Below are positions 34,661 to 43,546 of a stretch of DNA of 64,000 nucleotides, piece after piece. Source of the stretch: HGM04593 sp045636125 (lineage in GTDB: Bacteria; Bacteroidota; Bacteroidia; Bacteroidales; Bacteroidaceae). The notes under the pieces are model-generated. The model worked only from the letters and a program-made list of their open reading frames with translations. It was not told the DNA's origin and made no database searches. The stretch is from contig JAZTWX010000016.1 of assembly GCA_045636125.1 (NCBI GenBank), positions 82,342 to 146,341 on the forward strand. Reading direction: 5' to 3'. Positions within the stretch are counted from its first letter, which is position 1. The number at the start of each line of letters is the position of its first letter. The position numbers and the translations under genes are program-made.

Positions 34661-35722
34661 GTTTCTTTTCGGTAAATCGTTTCTTGTAGTGGGGAATGTT
34701 GCGTCAATTCATTATTAGGTGCACCGCTTTTGCTTTTGCTATGGGGGGCTGCAGGCCTTGCAGTTGGTTTGCGTTGTAACAGCTCTTGCAGTGGGGCAGG
34801 CTCATCTTCTGTTGTGTGTCTTCAAATTCCTTTTATCATCCTCTCTTTGAAAAGCTACTGCTCATTTTTAATGGTAGCGGCTGTGTGTGTGATTGTTGTT
34901 GTGTAAAAACTGCGTTGCACGTAATATATAGGCGCAGTTTACAACCTTTAATTTCATTATTTTCTCTTTTGTGAAATTCTATCACTATGAAAATGGGGCG
35001 TAATGCGCTGTGTTGTAATATATTACATTAAAAGAAACCCCTTGAGAGTTGAATATTTCCCTTTCTCCTGTACAAAGGGTTGTTTTACGCAATTTATTCC
35101 TTAATTTTCATCTTCTCGCGTCGGGCATTGTGTTGATTTTTATAAATATACATATTTCCCGAGTGGGAGAGTTTACTTTTTGGCAAAATGTTGTTGTAAC
35201 AAATGTAATATTATTGCGATATAAATGTGTATTATTTGTAAATCTTTTGACAGCAGTGAAAAATGTAAATAGCGTGTTGTATACAATAAACACATCTGAG
35301 GTATCGTTTGGTCAAAGGTTATTAACAGGGTGGTGTGCCCCTTGTTGATAACGCGAAAACGTGATATACGTAAAATATGCAGAATGAATATTGTATGCGT
35401 AAATATTGAAAACCCAATAAGTTAGATGCGTTTTGTTATTCTTTTGCATTAGTATATTTGTTGCTGTTTGCGTCTTTTGTCTAAAAACTGCATAAATAGC
35501 GTTGTTTTGTTGTTGTAAATGGTGGAATATCAGCTGTTTGTATAAAATGAATAATCTTTTTTATAGCCTATATTCTTTTCCCTGGTTTTTTGCAGCTTGA
35601 GGGCTCTGTGGTAAAGTGTGAGCGCTCAGCCTTTGCTGTTTTACATTTTGTAAATATCGCACCTTGTGTATAAATGTAAATTGCATAAGCTTTTGCCGTG
35701 CTTGCTTTGGAAAATTTCTTGT
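34661..35722. other. AT-rich non-coding region of about 1.06 kb
   Basis: No convincing gene on either strand. ORFs at 34786-34974 and 35049-35348 are short, have biased T-rich composition and lack an RBS. Seen inside it: an inverted pair TTATTAACA (35319-35327) and TGTTGATAA (35343-35351), each one or two bases from a DnaA box; a possible promoter (TTTG 35432-35435, TATATTTG 35453-35460); and a hairpin TGAGGGCTC/GAGCGCTCA (35598-35628). The composition differs from neighbouring genes. It may hold an unrecognised small RNA or the remains of lost genes. Confidence 0.5.
35432..35460 (+). promoter_or_regulatory. Orphan promoter-like sequence
   Basis: TTTG (35432-35435), 17 bp, TATATTTG (35453-35460). 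No ORF follows before the XRE gene, which has its own better promoter, so this could drive a small RNA of up to about 250 nt. Confidence 0.3.
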
Positions 35723-35753
35723 TTTGTTGTTTGAAAAAATAGTATTACATTTG
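35723..35753 (+). promoter_or_regulatory. Predicted promoter of the XRE regulator
   Basis: TTTG (35723-35726), exactly 19 bp, then TACATTTG (35746-35753). Strong consensus match about 50 bp before the ATG. Confidence 0.7.
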
Positions 35754-35802
35754 TATTGTGCATTGCGCTAATCTTGTAAACAACTATAAAACTGCATATT
35801 TT

Positions 35803-36297
35803 ATGAACGAGAGAGAAAGACTGGAATTGATAATGCGATGTTATAATCTCACCCCTTCGCAATTTGCCGACAAAACCGGCATACAGCGTGCATCGGTTTC
35901 CCATATTTTGAGCGGGAGAAACAAGGCGAGCCTTGAGGTTATGCTCAAGATATACGATGCTTTTCCTTCGCTTGATATGAAATGGCTGATGACCGGCAAC
36001 GGAGATGCTCCTGTTGCGGGTGCGCGTCCTGTTGTGGAAACGCCCGTAGTGCAGGGGGCGAGCGTTCTCTTTCCGCCCGAAACGGTTGAAGAGCCATTTG
36101 TGCCGCAAGTGGTGGAACAACAGCCTGTCAAGCAGCAAAAGGTTGCACAGCAACCTCGTGTGGCAACCGAGCGCGTGCAGCGCCGTGTCCCCCAGCGTGC
36201 CGAAAAACAACCCGCCCAGGCTACGCAGCGTACGATAAAAGAGATACGCATCTATTATTCCGATGGAACATTTGAAATAATGTTGCCCGAAAAGTAG
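35803..36297 (+). CDS. XRE-family helix-turn-helix protein with Pro/Gln-rich tail
   Basis: 164 residues from the ATG at 35803 (MNERERLELIMRCYNLTPSQ); the open frame extends 15 codons upstream but overlaps the leader. The HTH lies at residues 6-55, with FADKTGIQRASVSHILSGRN as the recognition region and a typical SLDMKWLMTGNGDAP end. Residues 70-145 are rich in P, Q, V and R and probably disordered. The C-terminus (KEIRIYYSDGTFEIMLPEK) is a short conserved strand-turn-strand segment. Likely a DNA-binding regulator, targets unknown. Single gene next to pyrKD. Confidence 0.85.
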   Translation: MNERERLELIMRCYNLTPSQFADKTGIQRASVSHILSGRNKASLEVMLKIYDAFPSLDMKWLMTGNGDAPVAGARPVVETPVVQGASVLFPPETVEEPFVPQVVEQQPVKQQKVAQQPRVATERVQRRVPQRAEKQPAQATQRTIKEIRIYYSDGTFEIMLPEK

Positions 36298-36308
36298 TTT
36301 TTAATTTA

Positions 36309-36340
36309 TTTGCGCGTGGAGTTATTTTATCTTATCTTCG
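36309..36340 (+). promoter_or_regulatory. Predicted promoter of pyrK-pyrD
   Basis: TTTG (36309-36312), 20 bp, TATCTTCG (36333-36340). Ends 22 bp before the pyrK ATG. Confidence 0.65.
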
Positions 36341-36362
36341 CCCTAAATAAATGTTAATTCAT

Positions 36363-37130
36363 ATGAAAAAGGTACTTGTCGATTTGACAATAAAGGATGT
36401 TCAGCAGCTCAATGCCAACTGCGTGCTGTTGATAATGAGCGGTGAAGAGCCGCTTCCGCTTGCGCGCCCCGGTCAATTTGCCGAATTGCGCATCGATGGA
36501 ACCCCCACAGTGATGTTGCGTCGCCCCATCTCCATCCACAGCTTCGATGCTGCAAAGAACGAGATTGGTTTTCTTGTGCAGCTTGTGGGCGACGGCACCC
36601 GTTGGTTGGGTGGCTTGAAGGTGGGTGACAAAGTGAACACCTTGCTCCCTTTGGGCAACGGCTTTACAATGCCTGCCGACAAAAATGCACGCCTGCTGCT
36701 CGTTGGCGGTGGTGTGGGAAGTGCTCCGCTCTATTATCTGGCCGAAGAACTCAAACGCCGGGGCTACGATTTTACATTGCTCATTGGTGCTCGCGCGGCA
36801 AAGGACTTGTATCGCCGCGAGGCATACGAAGCGCTCGGTAGAGTGGAATATACCACCGAGGATGGCTCGTTGGGCGAGAAAGGCTTTGTTACCAACCACT
36901 CGGTTCTTGGTGAAAAATTTACCCAGATTTACACCTGTGGTCCCAAGCCTATGATGCTGTCGGTTGCAAAATATGCCTGCGAGAACAATATTCCCTGCGA
37001 AGTGTCGCTCGAAAACAAGATGGCTTGCGGCCTTGGTGCCTGTCTCTGCTGTGTAGAGGATACAAAAGAGGGTCACAAGTGTGTGTGTACAGATGGTCCG
37101 GTATTTTCAATAGATGAACTAAAATGGTAA
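36363..37130 (+). CDS. pyrK: Dihydroorotate dehydrogenase B, electron transfer subunit
   Basis: FAD and [2Fe-2S] subunit that passes electrons from PyrD to NAD+ in pyrimidine synthesis. 255 residues from the ATG at 36363; an ATG 12 nt upstream is also possible. The FAD-binding RRPISIH motif is near residue 57, and the NAD-binding LLLVGGGVGSAPLYYLAEEL near residue 110. The iron-sulfur cysteines lie in CGLGACLCCVED and the HKCVCTDGPVF that follows, near residues 221-245. pyrD starts 7 bp before its stop, so translation is coupled and the two make the class 1B heterotetramer. Confidence 0.95.
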   Translation: MKKVLVDLTIKDVQQLNANCVLLIMSGEEPLPLARPGQFAELRIDGTPTVMLRRPISIHSFDAAKNEIGFLVQLVGDGTRWLGGLKVGDKVNTLLPLGNGFTMPADKNARLLLVGGGVGSAPLYYLAEELKRRGYDFTLLIGARAAKDLYRREAYEALGRVEYTTEDGSLGEKGFVTNHSVLGEKFTQIYTCGPKPMMLSVAKYACENNIPCEVSLENKMACGLGACLCCVEDTKEGHKCVCTDGPVFSIDELKW

Positions 37131-38035
37131 AGACTGATGTAAATATAGGAGGATTGAGGTTGAAGAACCCGGTTCTCACCGCTTCGGGAACATTCGGCTA
37201 CGGTATTGAATTTTCCGATTTTGTCGACTTGAACAAGTTGGGTGGTTTTATTGTAAAAGGTACCACTCTTAACCACCGCGAGGGCAACCCTTACCCCCGT
37301 AGCGCCGAAACCCCTATGGGTATGCTCAACGCTGTGGGCTTGCAGAACAAGGGTGTTGACTATTTTGCGGCCAACATCTACCCGCAGTTGAAAGACCTCG
37401 ACACAAATGTTATTGTGAACGTTTCGGGAGCTTGTATAGAGGATTATGTAGCTTGTGCCGAAAAGGTTGCTGCGCTCGATAAGATCCCCGCAATTGAGCT
37501 TAATATTTCGTGCCCCAACGTAAAACAGGGTGGAATGGCGTTCGGCGTTCAGGCAGCTTCGGCAGCCGAGGTTGTGCAGGCTGTGCGCAAGGTCTATCCT
37601 AAAACGCTTATCGTAAAGCTCTCTCCCAATGTAACCGATATTACCGAGATTGCCCGTGCTGTAGAGGGTGCCGGTGCCGACAGTGTGTCGCTCATCAACA
37701 CCTTGCTGGGAATGGCAATAGATTCGGAAAAGCGCCGCCCCTTGCTCTCTACAATTACAGGCGGTATGAGCGGCCCTGCAGTTAAGCCCATTGCTTTGCG
37801 TATGGTGTGGCAGGTTGCTAAAGCCGTTAAAATACCCGTTGTGGGCATTGGTGGTATTACCACAGGAAGTGATGCTGTTGAGTTCTTGCTTGCCGGAGCA
37901 TCGGCAATAGAGGTTGGAACGGCCAACTTTATGAACCCCGCTGTAACAGGTGAGATTGTCGATTATATTCAGGACTATCTTGTGCGCCACAAAATGAACT
38001 CTATCGACGAACTCATCGGTGCATTGGAGATTTAA
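37124..38035 (+). CDS. pyrD: Dihydroorotate dehydrogenase B, catalytic subunit
   Basis: FMN-containing TIM-barrel enzyme oxidising dihydroorotate to orotate. 303 residues. It opens with GGLRLKNPVLTASGTFGYG. It has the class 1B catalytic cysteine region VNVSGACIEDYVACAEKV, then ELNISCPNVKQGG near residue 125. GIGGITTGSDAVEFLLAGAS binds the FMN phosphate near residue 245. The presence of PyrK confirms class 1B (NAD-dependent). Overlaps pyrK by 7 bp. Confidence 0.97.
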   Translation: MVKTDVNIGGLRLKNPVLTASGTFGYGIEFSDFVDLNKLGGFIVKGTTLNHREGNPYPRSAETPMGMLNAVGLQNKGVDYFAANIYPQLKDLDTNVIVNVSGACIEDYVACAEKVAALDKIPAIELNISCPNVKQGGMAFGVQAASAAEVVQAVRKVYPKTLIVKLSPNVTDITEIARAVEGAGADSVSLINTLLGMAIDSEKRRPLLSTITGGMSGPAVKPIALRMVWQVAKAVKIPVVGIGGITTGSDAVEFLLAGASAIEVGTANFMNPAVTGEIVDYIQDYLVRHKMNSIDELIGALEI

Positions 38036-38091
38036 TATTCTGCAGAATATAGCATTGGAATTTTGCCGCAACAGAGCGGAGATGATACAAA

Positions 38092-38122
38092 AATAAACAG
38101 TCGAAATCGGCTGTTTATTTTT
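38092..38122. terminator. Bidirectional terminator between pyrD and trmD
   Basis: TAAACAGTCG (38094-38103) and CGGCTGTTTA (38108-38117) form a 10 bp stem with one G-U pair and the loop AAAT, flanked by an A-run and a T-run. Confidence 0.8.
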
Positions 38123-38153
38123 GTATATACAATTGTAATTGTACGTAATTTTC

Positions 38154-38831
38154 TTATTTATCCAAGAGGTCGGGGCGCAGGCGCTTTGTGCGTTCGAGTG
38201 ACTGCTCAAACTCCCACTGGCGTATCTTTGCCTCGTGTCCCGATAGCAGAACATCGGGTACTTTCCATCCGTTGTACTCTGCGGGGCGTGTGTAGACGGG
38301 TGGAGCGAGCAAATTATCCTGGAAAGAGTCGGAAAGAGCCGATGTTTCGTCGGAAATAACCCCCGGAACAAGGCGAATAACCGCGTCGCAAATTACTTCG
38401 ACTGCCAATTCGCCACCAGTTAGAACGTAATCTCCAATACTTATTTCTTTGGTAATCAAGTGCTCGCGTATGCGGTGGTCGATTCCCTTGTAGTGTCCGC
38501 ACAAAAATATGAGATTTTGCTTCATTGAGAGGGAATTTGCCATTGGTTGGTCAAAAACCTGGCCGTCGGGCGAGGTATAAATGACCTCATCGTAGTCGCG
38601 TTGCGCTTTCAGCTGCTTTATACAGTTGTCAATGGGTTCAATTTTCATAACAAGCCCTGCGCAGCCGCCAAAAGGGTAATCATCGGTGCGGCGATGCTTG
38701 TCTGTTGTGTAATCCCGTAAATTATGTAAACAAATTTCGGCATAACCGTTGCGTTGTGCACGCCCCATAATGGAGGTGTTGAAAAAGCTCTCCATCATCT
38801 CGGGAAAGGTTGTAATAATGTCTACGCGCAT
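38154..38831 (-). CDS. trmD: tRNA (guanine-N1)-methyltransferase
   Basis: SAM-dependent SPOUT enzyme making m1G37 in tRNAs, needed to keep reading frame. 225 residues from the ATG at 38831 (MRVDIITTFPEMMESFF); the upstream open frame is not conserved in character. The SPOUT knot contains FLCGHYKGIDHRIREHLITK and ISIGDYVLTGGELAVEVICD, and PFGGCAGLVMKIEPI lies near residue 55. Length is normal. It is not in an rpsP-rimM-rplS cluster, as usual in Bacteroidetes. Confidence 0.96.
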   Translation of the reverse strand: MRVDIITTFPEMMESFFNTSIMGRAQRNGYAEICLHNLRDYTTDKHRRTDDYPFGGCAGLVMKIEPIDNCIKQLKAQRDYDEVIYTSPDGQVFDQPMANSLSMKQNLIFLCGHYKGIDHRIREHLITKEISIGDYVLTGGELAVEVICDAVIRLVPGVISDETSALSDSFQDNLLAPPVYTRPAEYNGWKVPDVLLSGHEAKIRQWEFEQSLERTKRLRPDLLDK

Positions 38832-39008
38832 AGTTTGTATATAATTGTAAATTGTAAATTCACTGTTTTTCTCTCTGTGGGTTGCGTTGTTGCAACCGTT
38901 TTTCGACAGGTTTTGCAAAAATAAGATTTTTATTTGAAATTACCATTATTCTCGTTTCGTTCTGTGAGATTGTGTCAATTCCGTAACTTCGATATTTATC
39001 ACGGATTT

Positions 39009-39016
39009 TATTTTTG
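39009..39016 (+). promoter_or_regulatory. -7 box of the P5-like gene
   Basis: TATTTTTG matches TAnnTTTG. Transcription would start near 39022, only about 4-10 nt before the candidate ATGs (39026, 39032), so this mRNA should be almost leaderless. Confidence 0.5.
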
Positions 39017-39025
39017 CAGCAAAAA

Positions 39026-39439
39026 ATGAAAATGTCACGAGGTTTAAGAAACAACAATCCGCTTAACATCCGGCGTAACGCAACACGTTGGGAAGGGCTC
39101 GCTGCCGAGCAGAAGGATTCGGCCTTCTTCTCTTTCGTTGCTCCCTGTTGGGGCTACCGTGCAGCGTTCATCACTTTGAAGAACTACAAAAGACTCCACG
39201 GCCTTGCAACGCTTGCCGAATGGGTTGCACGCTGGGCGCCGCCGGTGGAAAACGACACGCAGGCCTACACTGCGTTTGTGAGTAAAAAGGCTGCTCTTGC
39301 AGCCGATGCCCACATAGACACTGCCGATAAAGAGCTAATGTGCCGCATTGTGGCTGCAATGTCGCAGATGGAGAACGGCGTGCCGGCTGTTGCTGCAGAT
39401 GTGGAGAAGGGGTGGAGCTTGTCGTGCAGCGCAAAATAG
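39026..39439 (+). CDS. Phage P5-like muramidase/structural protein
   Basis: 137 residues from the ATG at 39026; the ATG at 39032 (MSRGLRNNNPLNIRR) is equally likely. The stretch RGLRNNNPLNIRRNATRWEG followed by SFVAPCWGYRAAFITLKNYK is typical of proteins annotated as 'structural protein P5', a phage PRD1-like lysozyme/transglycosylase fold common in Bacteroidetes genomes. There is no signal peptide and no other phage gene nearby. It may be a domesticated phage lysis gene. The gene ends in a long hairpin terminator. Confidence 0.7.
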   Translation: MKMSRGLRNNNPLNIRRNATRWEGLAAEQKDSAFFSFVAPCWGYRAAFITLKNYKRLHGLATLAEWVARWAPPVENDTQAYTAFVSKKAALAADAHIDTADKELMCRIVAAMSQMENGVPAVAADVEKGWSLSCSAK

Positions 39440-39459
39440 AGACGCTGTATTTGCCCCGT

Positions 39460-39505
39460 AAAACCGCTTTTAAGAGCTTTTTGCCCTTAAATGCGGTTTT
39501 ATGCG
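39460..39505 (+). terminator. Terminator of the P5-like gene
   Basis: 15 bp stem with one mismatch (AAAACCGCTTTTAAG at 39460-39474 and CTTAAATGCGGTTTT at 39486-39500), loop of 11 nt, followed by ATGCGTTTTT. Confidence 0.65.
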
Positions 39506-39547
39506 TTTTTAGGGCTTAATAAAAATTAAAAATTTTGTGCGTTTCGG

Positions 39548-39555
39548 TAATTTTG
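39548..39555 (+). promoter_or_regulatory. -7 box upstream of gyrA
   Basis: TAATTTTG fits TAnnTTTG, 84 nt before the ATG. The -33 position is A-rich without TTG. Confidence 0.35.
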
Positions 39556-39638
39556 AGTAATTTTACAGAGTTTTATTATATATAAGGTATATAAAAGAGA
39601 ATAATAACAGAAACATTAATCAATAAACAATTTTTTCA

Positions 39639-42167
39639 ATGATTGACAACGACAGAATTATAAAGGTCAATGTGGAAGAGGAGATGCGTTCCTCTTATAT
39701 CGACTACTCAATGTCGGTAATTGTGGCCCGTGCGTTGCCCGATGTCCGCGACGGTCTGAAGCCTGTTCACCGCCGTATCGTATACGGTATGATGGAGGGT
39801 GGATATACATCGGACAAACCCTATAAGAAATCGGCAAAGACGGTCGGTGATGTACTCGGTAGCTACCACCCCCACGGCGACTCATCGGTTTACGGTGCGT
39901 TGGTGCGTATGGCACAGCCCTGGGTGATGCGTTACCCCCTTGTAGACGGCCAGGGAAACTTCGGTTCTATCGACGGTGACTCGGCTGCTGCGATGCGTTA
40001 CACCGAGGCCCGTTTGCAGAAACTCGGTGAGGACATGGCACAGGACCTCTACAAGGAGACTGTAGATTTCCAGCCCAACTACGCCAACGATAAGGTTGAG
40101 CCCACTGTAATGCCCACCCGCATCCCCAATCTCCTGGTTAACGGTGCAACAGGTATTGCGGTAGGTATGGCCACAAATATCCCCACTCACAACCTGAGCG
40201 AGGTTATTGATGCCTGCGTGGCTTATATCGACAATCCCGACATTGACACCGACGGCCTTATGGAGCACGTTAAAGCTCCCGATTTTCCCACCGGTTGCGA
40301 TATTTTGGGCGTGAGTGGTGTGCGCGAGGCTTACGAAACAGGTCGCGGCCGCGTCATTATGCGTGCCGTTTCCGAAATTGAGCAGACTGCAACCCACGAG
40401 AAGATTATTGTAACAGCAATCCCCTACAACGTACTCAAAGAGGAACTTATAAAGGACATCGCCTCAATGGTCAACGAGAAGAAGATTGAGGGTATTTCAA
40501 ATGTCAACGACGAGTCGGACCAGTCGGGTATGCGCATCGTTATCGATGTGAAGCGCGATGCCAATGCCAACGTTGTGCTCAACAAGCTCTACAAGATGTC
40601 GGCATTGCAGACCTCTTTCAGCGTAAACTGTATCGCCCTTGTTCACGGCCGTCCCAAATTGCTGTCGCTCAAAGACTGCATTGCCAACTTTGTTGAGCAC
40701 CGTCACGACGTGGTTATCCGCCGCACAAAATTCGAGCTTCGCAAGGCGCAGGAGCGTGCACACATCATCGAAGGTCTTATAATTGCGTCGGACAACATCG
40801 ACGAGGTAGTGCGCATAATAAAAGCAGCAAGCTCTCCTTCCGATGCACGCGAGTCGTTGATGCAGCGCTTCTCATTGAGCGAGGTACAGGCTAACGCCAT
40901 CGTAGAGATGCGTTTGGGCCAGCTTACCGGTATCAACCAGGACAAGTTGCATGCCGAATTCGACGAGTTGCAGCGCAAGATAGAGTACTACAACGAGATT
41001 CTCACCAACGACGAGCTCTGCAAAACAGTTATCAAGGAAGAGCTCATCGAGATTAAGGAGAAATATGGCGATGCACGCCGTTGCCGTATCGACTACTCGG
41101 CTTCTAACGATTTCAACCCCGAAGATTTCTACGCCGACGACGAAATGGTTATCACCATTTCTCATATGGGTTACATAAAGCGTACACCCCTTACCGAGTA
41201 CCGTAGCCAGAACCGTGGTGGAGTGGGCTCAAAGGGAAGCGACACACGCGACTCCGACTTTATCGAGTACATCTACACTGCAACAATGCACAACACAATG
41301 CTGTTCTTTACACAGCGCGGTAAGTGTTACTGGCTCAAAGTCTATGAAATACCCGAGGGTAACAAGAACTCGAAGGGCCGTGCAATACAGAATATGCTCA
41401 ATATCGAGTCGGACGATGCAGTCAACGCATTCGTACGCGTGAAGACTCTTGCCGACAAGAATTTCATAGAGAGCCACAACATTATATTCTGTACAAAGCA
41501 GGGTATAATCAAAAAGACCTCTCTCGAGCAGTACTCACGCCCCCGTGCCAACGGTATCAACGCCATTACAATACGCGAGGACGACAAGGTAATCTCTGTT
41601 GCGCTCACCGACGGTAACAGCGACATCATCCTTGCCAACAGAACCGGACGCGCCGTTCGTTTCAACGAAACAACAGTGCGTGCAATGGGACGTACAGCTA
41701 CCGGTGTCAAGGGTATGGCTATCGACGAGAACGACGAGGTAATCGGAATGATTGTGTTGCCCCAGGAGACCGGCGACGACCACAGCATCCTTGTACTTTC
41801 GGAGCAGGGCTACGGCAAGCGCTCGAAAACCGAGGACTATCCCACTGTGGGCCGTGGTTGCAAGGGTGTGAAGACCTTGAAGGTAACCGAAAAGACCGGT
41901 GAGCTTGTTGCCATTATGGACGTCAACAACGAGAACGACCTTATGATTATCAACAAGTCCGGTATTACAATACGCACCGCTGTCGACCAGATTCCCGTTA
42001 TCGGCCGCGCAACACAGGGCGTTAAGGTGATTAACCTCGGCAAGAAGAACGACTGCATCGGTTCGGTATGTAAGGTTAACCGCGAAGAGGTAGAGGAGCT
42101 TGGCGAAGAGAACATCGAGCAGGTAGAAAACACCGATACCGTTGAAAACACCGAAACAAATAATTAA
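39639..42167 (+). CDS. gyrA: DNA gyrase subunit A
   Basis: Breakage-reunion subunit of the type II topoisomerase that introduces negative supercoils. 842 residues. The catalytic tyrosine is Y121 in AAMRYTEARL. The quinolone-determining region reads YHPHGDSSVYGALVRMAQ, with serine at the position equal to E. coli S83, so no obvious resistance change is seen there. The C-terminal beta-pinwheel begins about residue 500, and a GyrA-box-like QNRGGVGSKGSD lies near residue 526. An acidic tail (EEVEELGEENIEQVEN) ends the protein. A TPR-protein gene starts 19 bp later. Confidence 0.97.
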   Translation: MIDNDRIIKVNVEEEMRSSYIDYSMSVIVARALPDVRDGLKPVHRRIVYGMMEGGYTSDKPYKKSAKTVGDVLGSYHPHGDSSVYGALVRMAQPWVMRYPLVDGQGNFGSIDGDSAAAMRYTEARLQKLGEDMAQDLYKETVDFQPNYANDKVEPTVMPTRIPNLLVNGATGIAVGMATNIPTHNLSEVIDACVAYIDNPDIDTDGLMEHVKAPDFPTGCDILGVSGVREAYETGRGRVIMRAVSEIEQTATHEKIIVTAIPYNVLKEELIKDIASMVNEKKIEGISNVNDESDQSGMRIVIDVKRDANANVVLNKLYKMSALQTSFSVNCIALVHGRPKLLSLKDCIANFVEHRHDVVIRRTKFELRKAQERAHIIEGLIIASDNIDEVVRIIKAASSPSDARESLMQRFSLSEVQANAIVEMRLGQLTGINQDKLHAEFDELQRKIEYYNEILTNDELCKTVIKEELIEIKEKYGDARRCRIDYSASNDFNPEDFYADDEMVITISHMGYIKRTPLTEYRSQNRGGVGSKGSDTRDSDFIEYIYTATMHNTMLFFTQRGKCYWLKVYEIPEGNKNSKGRAIQNMLNIESDDAVNAFVRVKTLADKNFIESHNIIFCTKQGIIKKTSLEQYSRPRANGINAITIREDDKVISVALTDGNSDIILANRTGRAVRFNETTVRAMGRTATGVKGMAIDENDEVIGMIVLPQETGDDHSILVLSEQGYGKRSKTEDYPTVGRGCKGVKTLKVTEKTGELVAIMDVNNENDLMIINKSGITIRTAVDQIPVIGRATQGVKVINLGKKNDCIGSVCKVNREEVEELGEENIEQVENTDTVENTETNN

Positions 42168-42186
42168 TCAATAAAATCTTAAAGAG

Positions 42187-43449
42187 ATGAAGAAACTAGT
42201 ATTATCTTTAACATTGGCACTGTCGGTTTCTGCAGCGTTTGCTCAGCAGCTGACAAAGGAAGAGATAAAGGCGCAGAAGCGTCAGGCAAAATCTCTTATG
42301 GTAGTAGCAAAGGATGCTGAAAAGCTCATTGTCAACGACCCCGCAACAGCACTCAACAATGTGAAAATGTGTATCGAGAGTCCTTTGGTGAACAACGACC
42401 CCTATGTGTGGTACATCAGTTCAAAGGCTCGCCGCGCAATTGTAGACCGCGACAACCACGCACGCTCACAGGGAGCAAGCATCGACCTTGTAAAATTCTA
42501 CAACGACTGCAGCACTCTCATTTATGAGCTTGAGGTTTGCGATTCGCTCGACAATACACCCAATGCAAAGGGCAAGGTTACTCCCAAGTTTACCGACTAC
42601 ATAAAAACCGGTCTCTACGAGAACCGTAACCAGATGTACAACGGTGGTTCATATTTCTACAACAAAGGTAACTACAGCGAAGCTTACAACCAGTTTGCCA
42701 AGTTCATCGACCTTTCACAGCACAAGTATCTGAAGGAACTTATGCAGCCCAACGAGAAAGTATACAATGTGGGCGCAGCATACAACGCAGTGCTTTGCGC
42801 TATGCGTATGGAGGATTACGGCAAGGTGCTCAAGTATGCCGACTATGCAATGCAGGACGAGTCAAAGGCAAAGAACCTCTATCGTTACAAAGCAACAGCA
42901 TACGCTGCTTATGGCGACACAGTGCAGTGGATCGGCATCCTCAAAGAGGGTGTTGTAAAATTCCCCGAGGATCCTTTCTTCTATCAGACCCTTATCCAGC
43001 ACTACGACAAGGCCGGTGACAAAGAGGCGCTCAACAAGCTTGCCGACGACCTTATCGCATCGGACACTGCAAACCCCTTGTTCGTATACTTGAAGGGTTA
43101 TATTGCACAGCAGCAGAACGACCTCGACGTTGCTATCGAGTGGTACAAGAAGACATTGGAGATTGATGAAAACTACCAGAATGCACTTACCAACCTCGGT
43201 CGCAGCTACATTGCAAAAGCTCAGGACTACAGCAGCAAGCAGGCAACAGTGAACATTACCGACCGTGCACGCCTCAAAAAGGACAAGGAGATTATCAACG
43301 GTTATTTCAAAGAGGCTCTCCCTTACTTTGAGAAACTCCGCGAGAGTGCTCCCGACCGTCAGGATTTGTGGATGAACGGCCTTTCACAGTGCTACTACAA
43401 CCTCAATATGCAGGCAAAACTCAAAGAGATTGAAGCTCTTGCAAAATAA
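42187..43449 (+). CDS. TPR-repeat periplasmic protein
   Basis: 420 residues with signal peptide MKKLVLSLTLALSVSAAFA. TPR-type helical pairs are clear in the second half (LFVYLKGYIAQQQNDLDVAI, WYKKTLEIDENYQNALTNLG) and near residue 150 (GGSYFYNKGNYSEAYNQFAK). Probably a periplasmic scaffold; partners unknown. It sits 19 bp after gyrA, an arrangement also common in other Bacteroidales, so it is likely co-transcribed with gyrase. It is closed by a strong bidirectional terminator. Confidence 0.85.
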   Translation: MKKLVLSLTLALSVSAAFAQQLTKEEIKAQKRQAKSLMVVAKDAEKLIVNDPATALNNVKMCIESPLVNNDPYVWYISSKARRAIVDRDNHARSQGASIDLVKFYNDCSTLIYELEVCDSLDNTPNAKGKVTPKFTDYIKTGLYENRNQMYNGGSYFYNKGNYSEAYNQFAKFIDLSQHKYLKELMQPNEKVYNVGAAYNAVLCAMRMEDYGKVLKYADYAMQDESKAKNLYRYKATAYAAYGDTVQWIGILKEGVVKFPEDPFFYQTLIQHYDKAGDKEALNKLADDLIASDTANPLFVYLKGYIAQQQNDLDVAIEWYKKTLEIDENYQNALTNLGRSYIAKAQDYSSKQATVNITDRARLKKDKEIINGYFKEALPYFEKLRESAPDRQDLWMNGLSQCYYNLNMQAKLKEIEALAK

Positions 43450-43470
43450 AAAGCCTTCTACATAAGGCAT

Positions 43471-43510
43471 AAAAAATTAGAACCGCCAAATTGGCGGTTC
43501 TAATTTTTTT
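43471..43510. terminator. Bidirectional terminator between the gyrA operon and purN
   Basis: Near-perfect palindrome: arms ATTAGAACCGCCAA and TTGGCGGTTCTAAT, with flanking A6 and T7 runs. A small extra hairpin (GCCTT/AAGGC, 43453-43468) precedes it. Confidence 0.92.
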
Positions 43511-43546
43511 ATATAATCTTCAGCTCGCTCTGCACTTGCAGCGTTA

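Noticed and set aside
35049..35348. 99-codon plus-strand ORF
   Set aside because: Composition-driven (T-rich, hydrophobic residues only), no RBS, and overlaps the inverted TTATTAACA pair.
35300..35360. Replication origin
   Set aside because: Only two imperfect DnaA-box-like sequences, no cluster of boxes and no dnaA nearby; a skew analysis of the whole chromosome would be needed.
37073..38371. 432-codon minus-strand frame
   Set aside because: Shadow of pyrD that also runs through the bidirectional terminator at 38092-38122 and the start of trmD's 3' end.
39873..39930. Quinolone-resistance mutation in GyrA (G at the position of E. coli D87)
   Set aside because: The serine at the main resistance position is intact, and SSVYGALVRMAQ appears to be the normal Bacteroidetes sequence.
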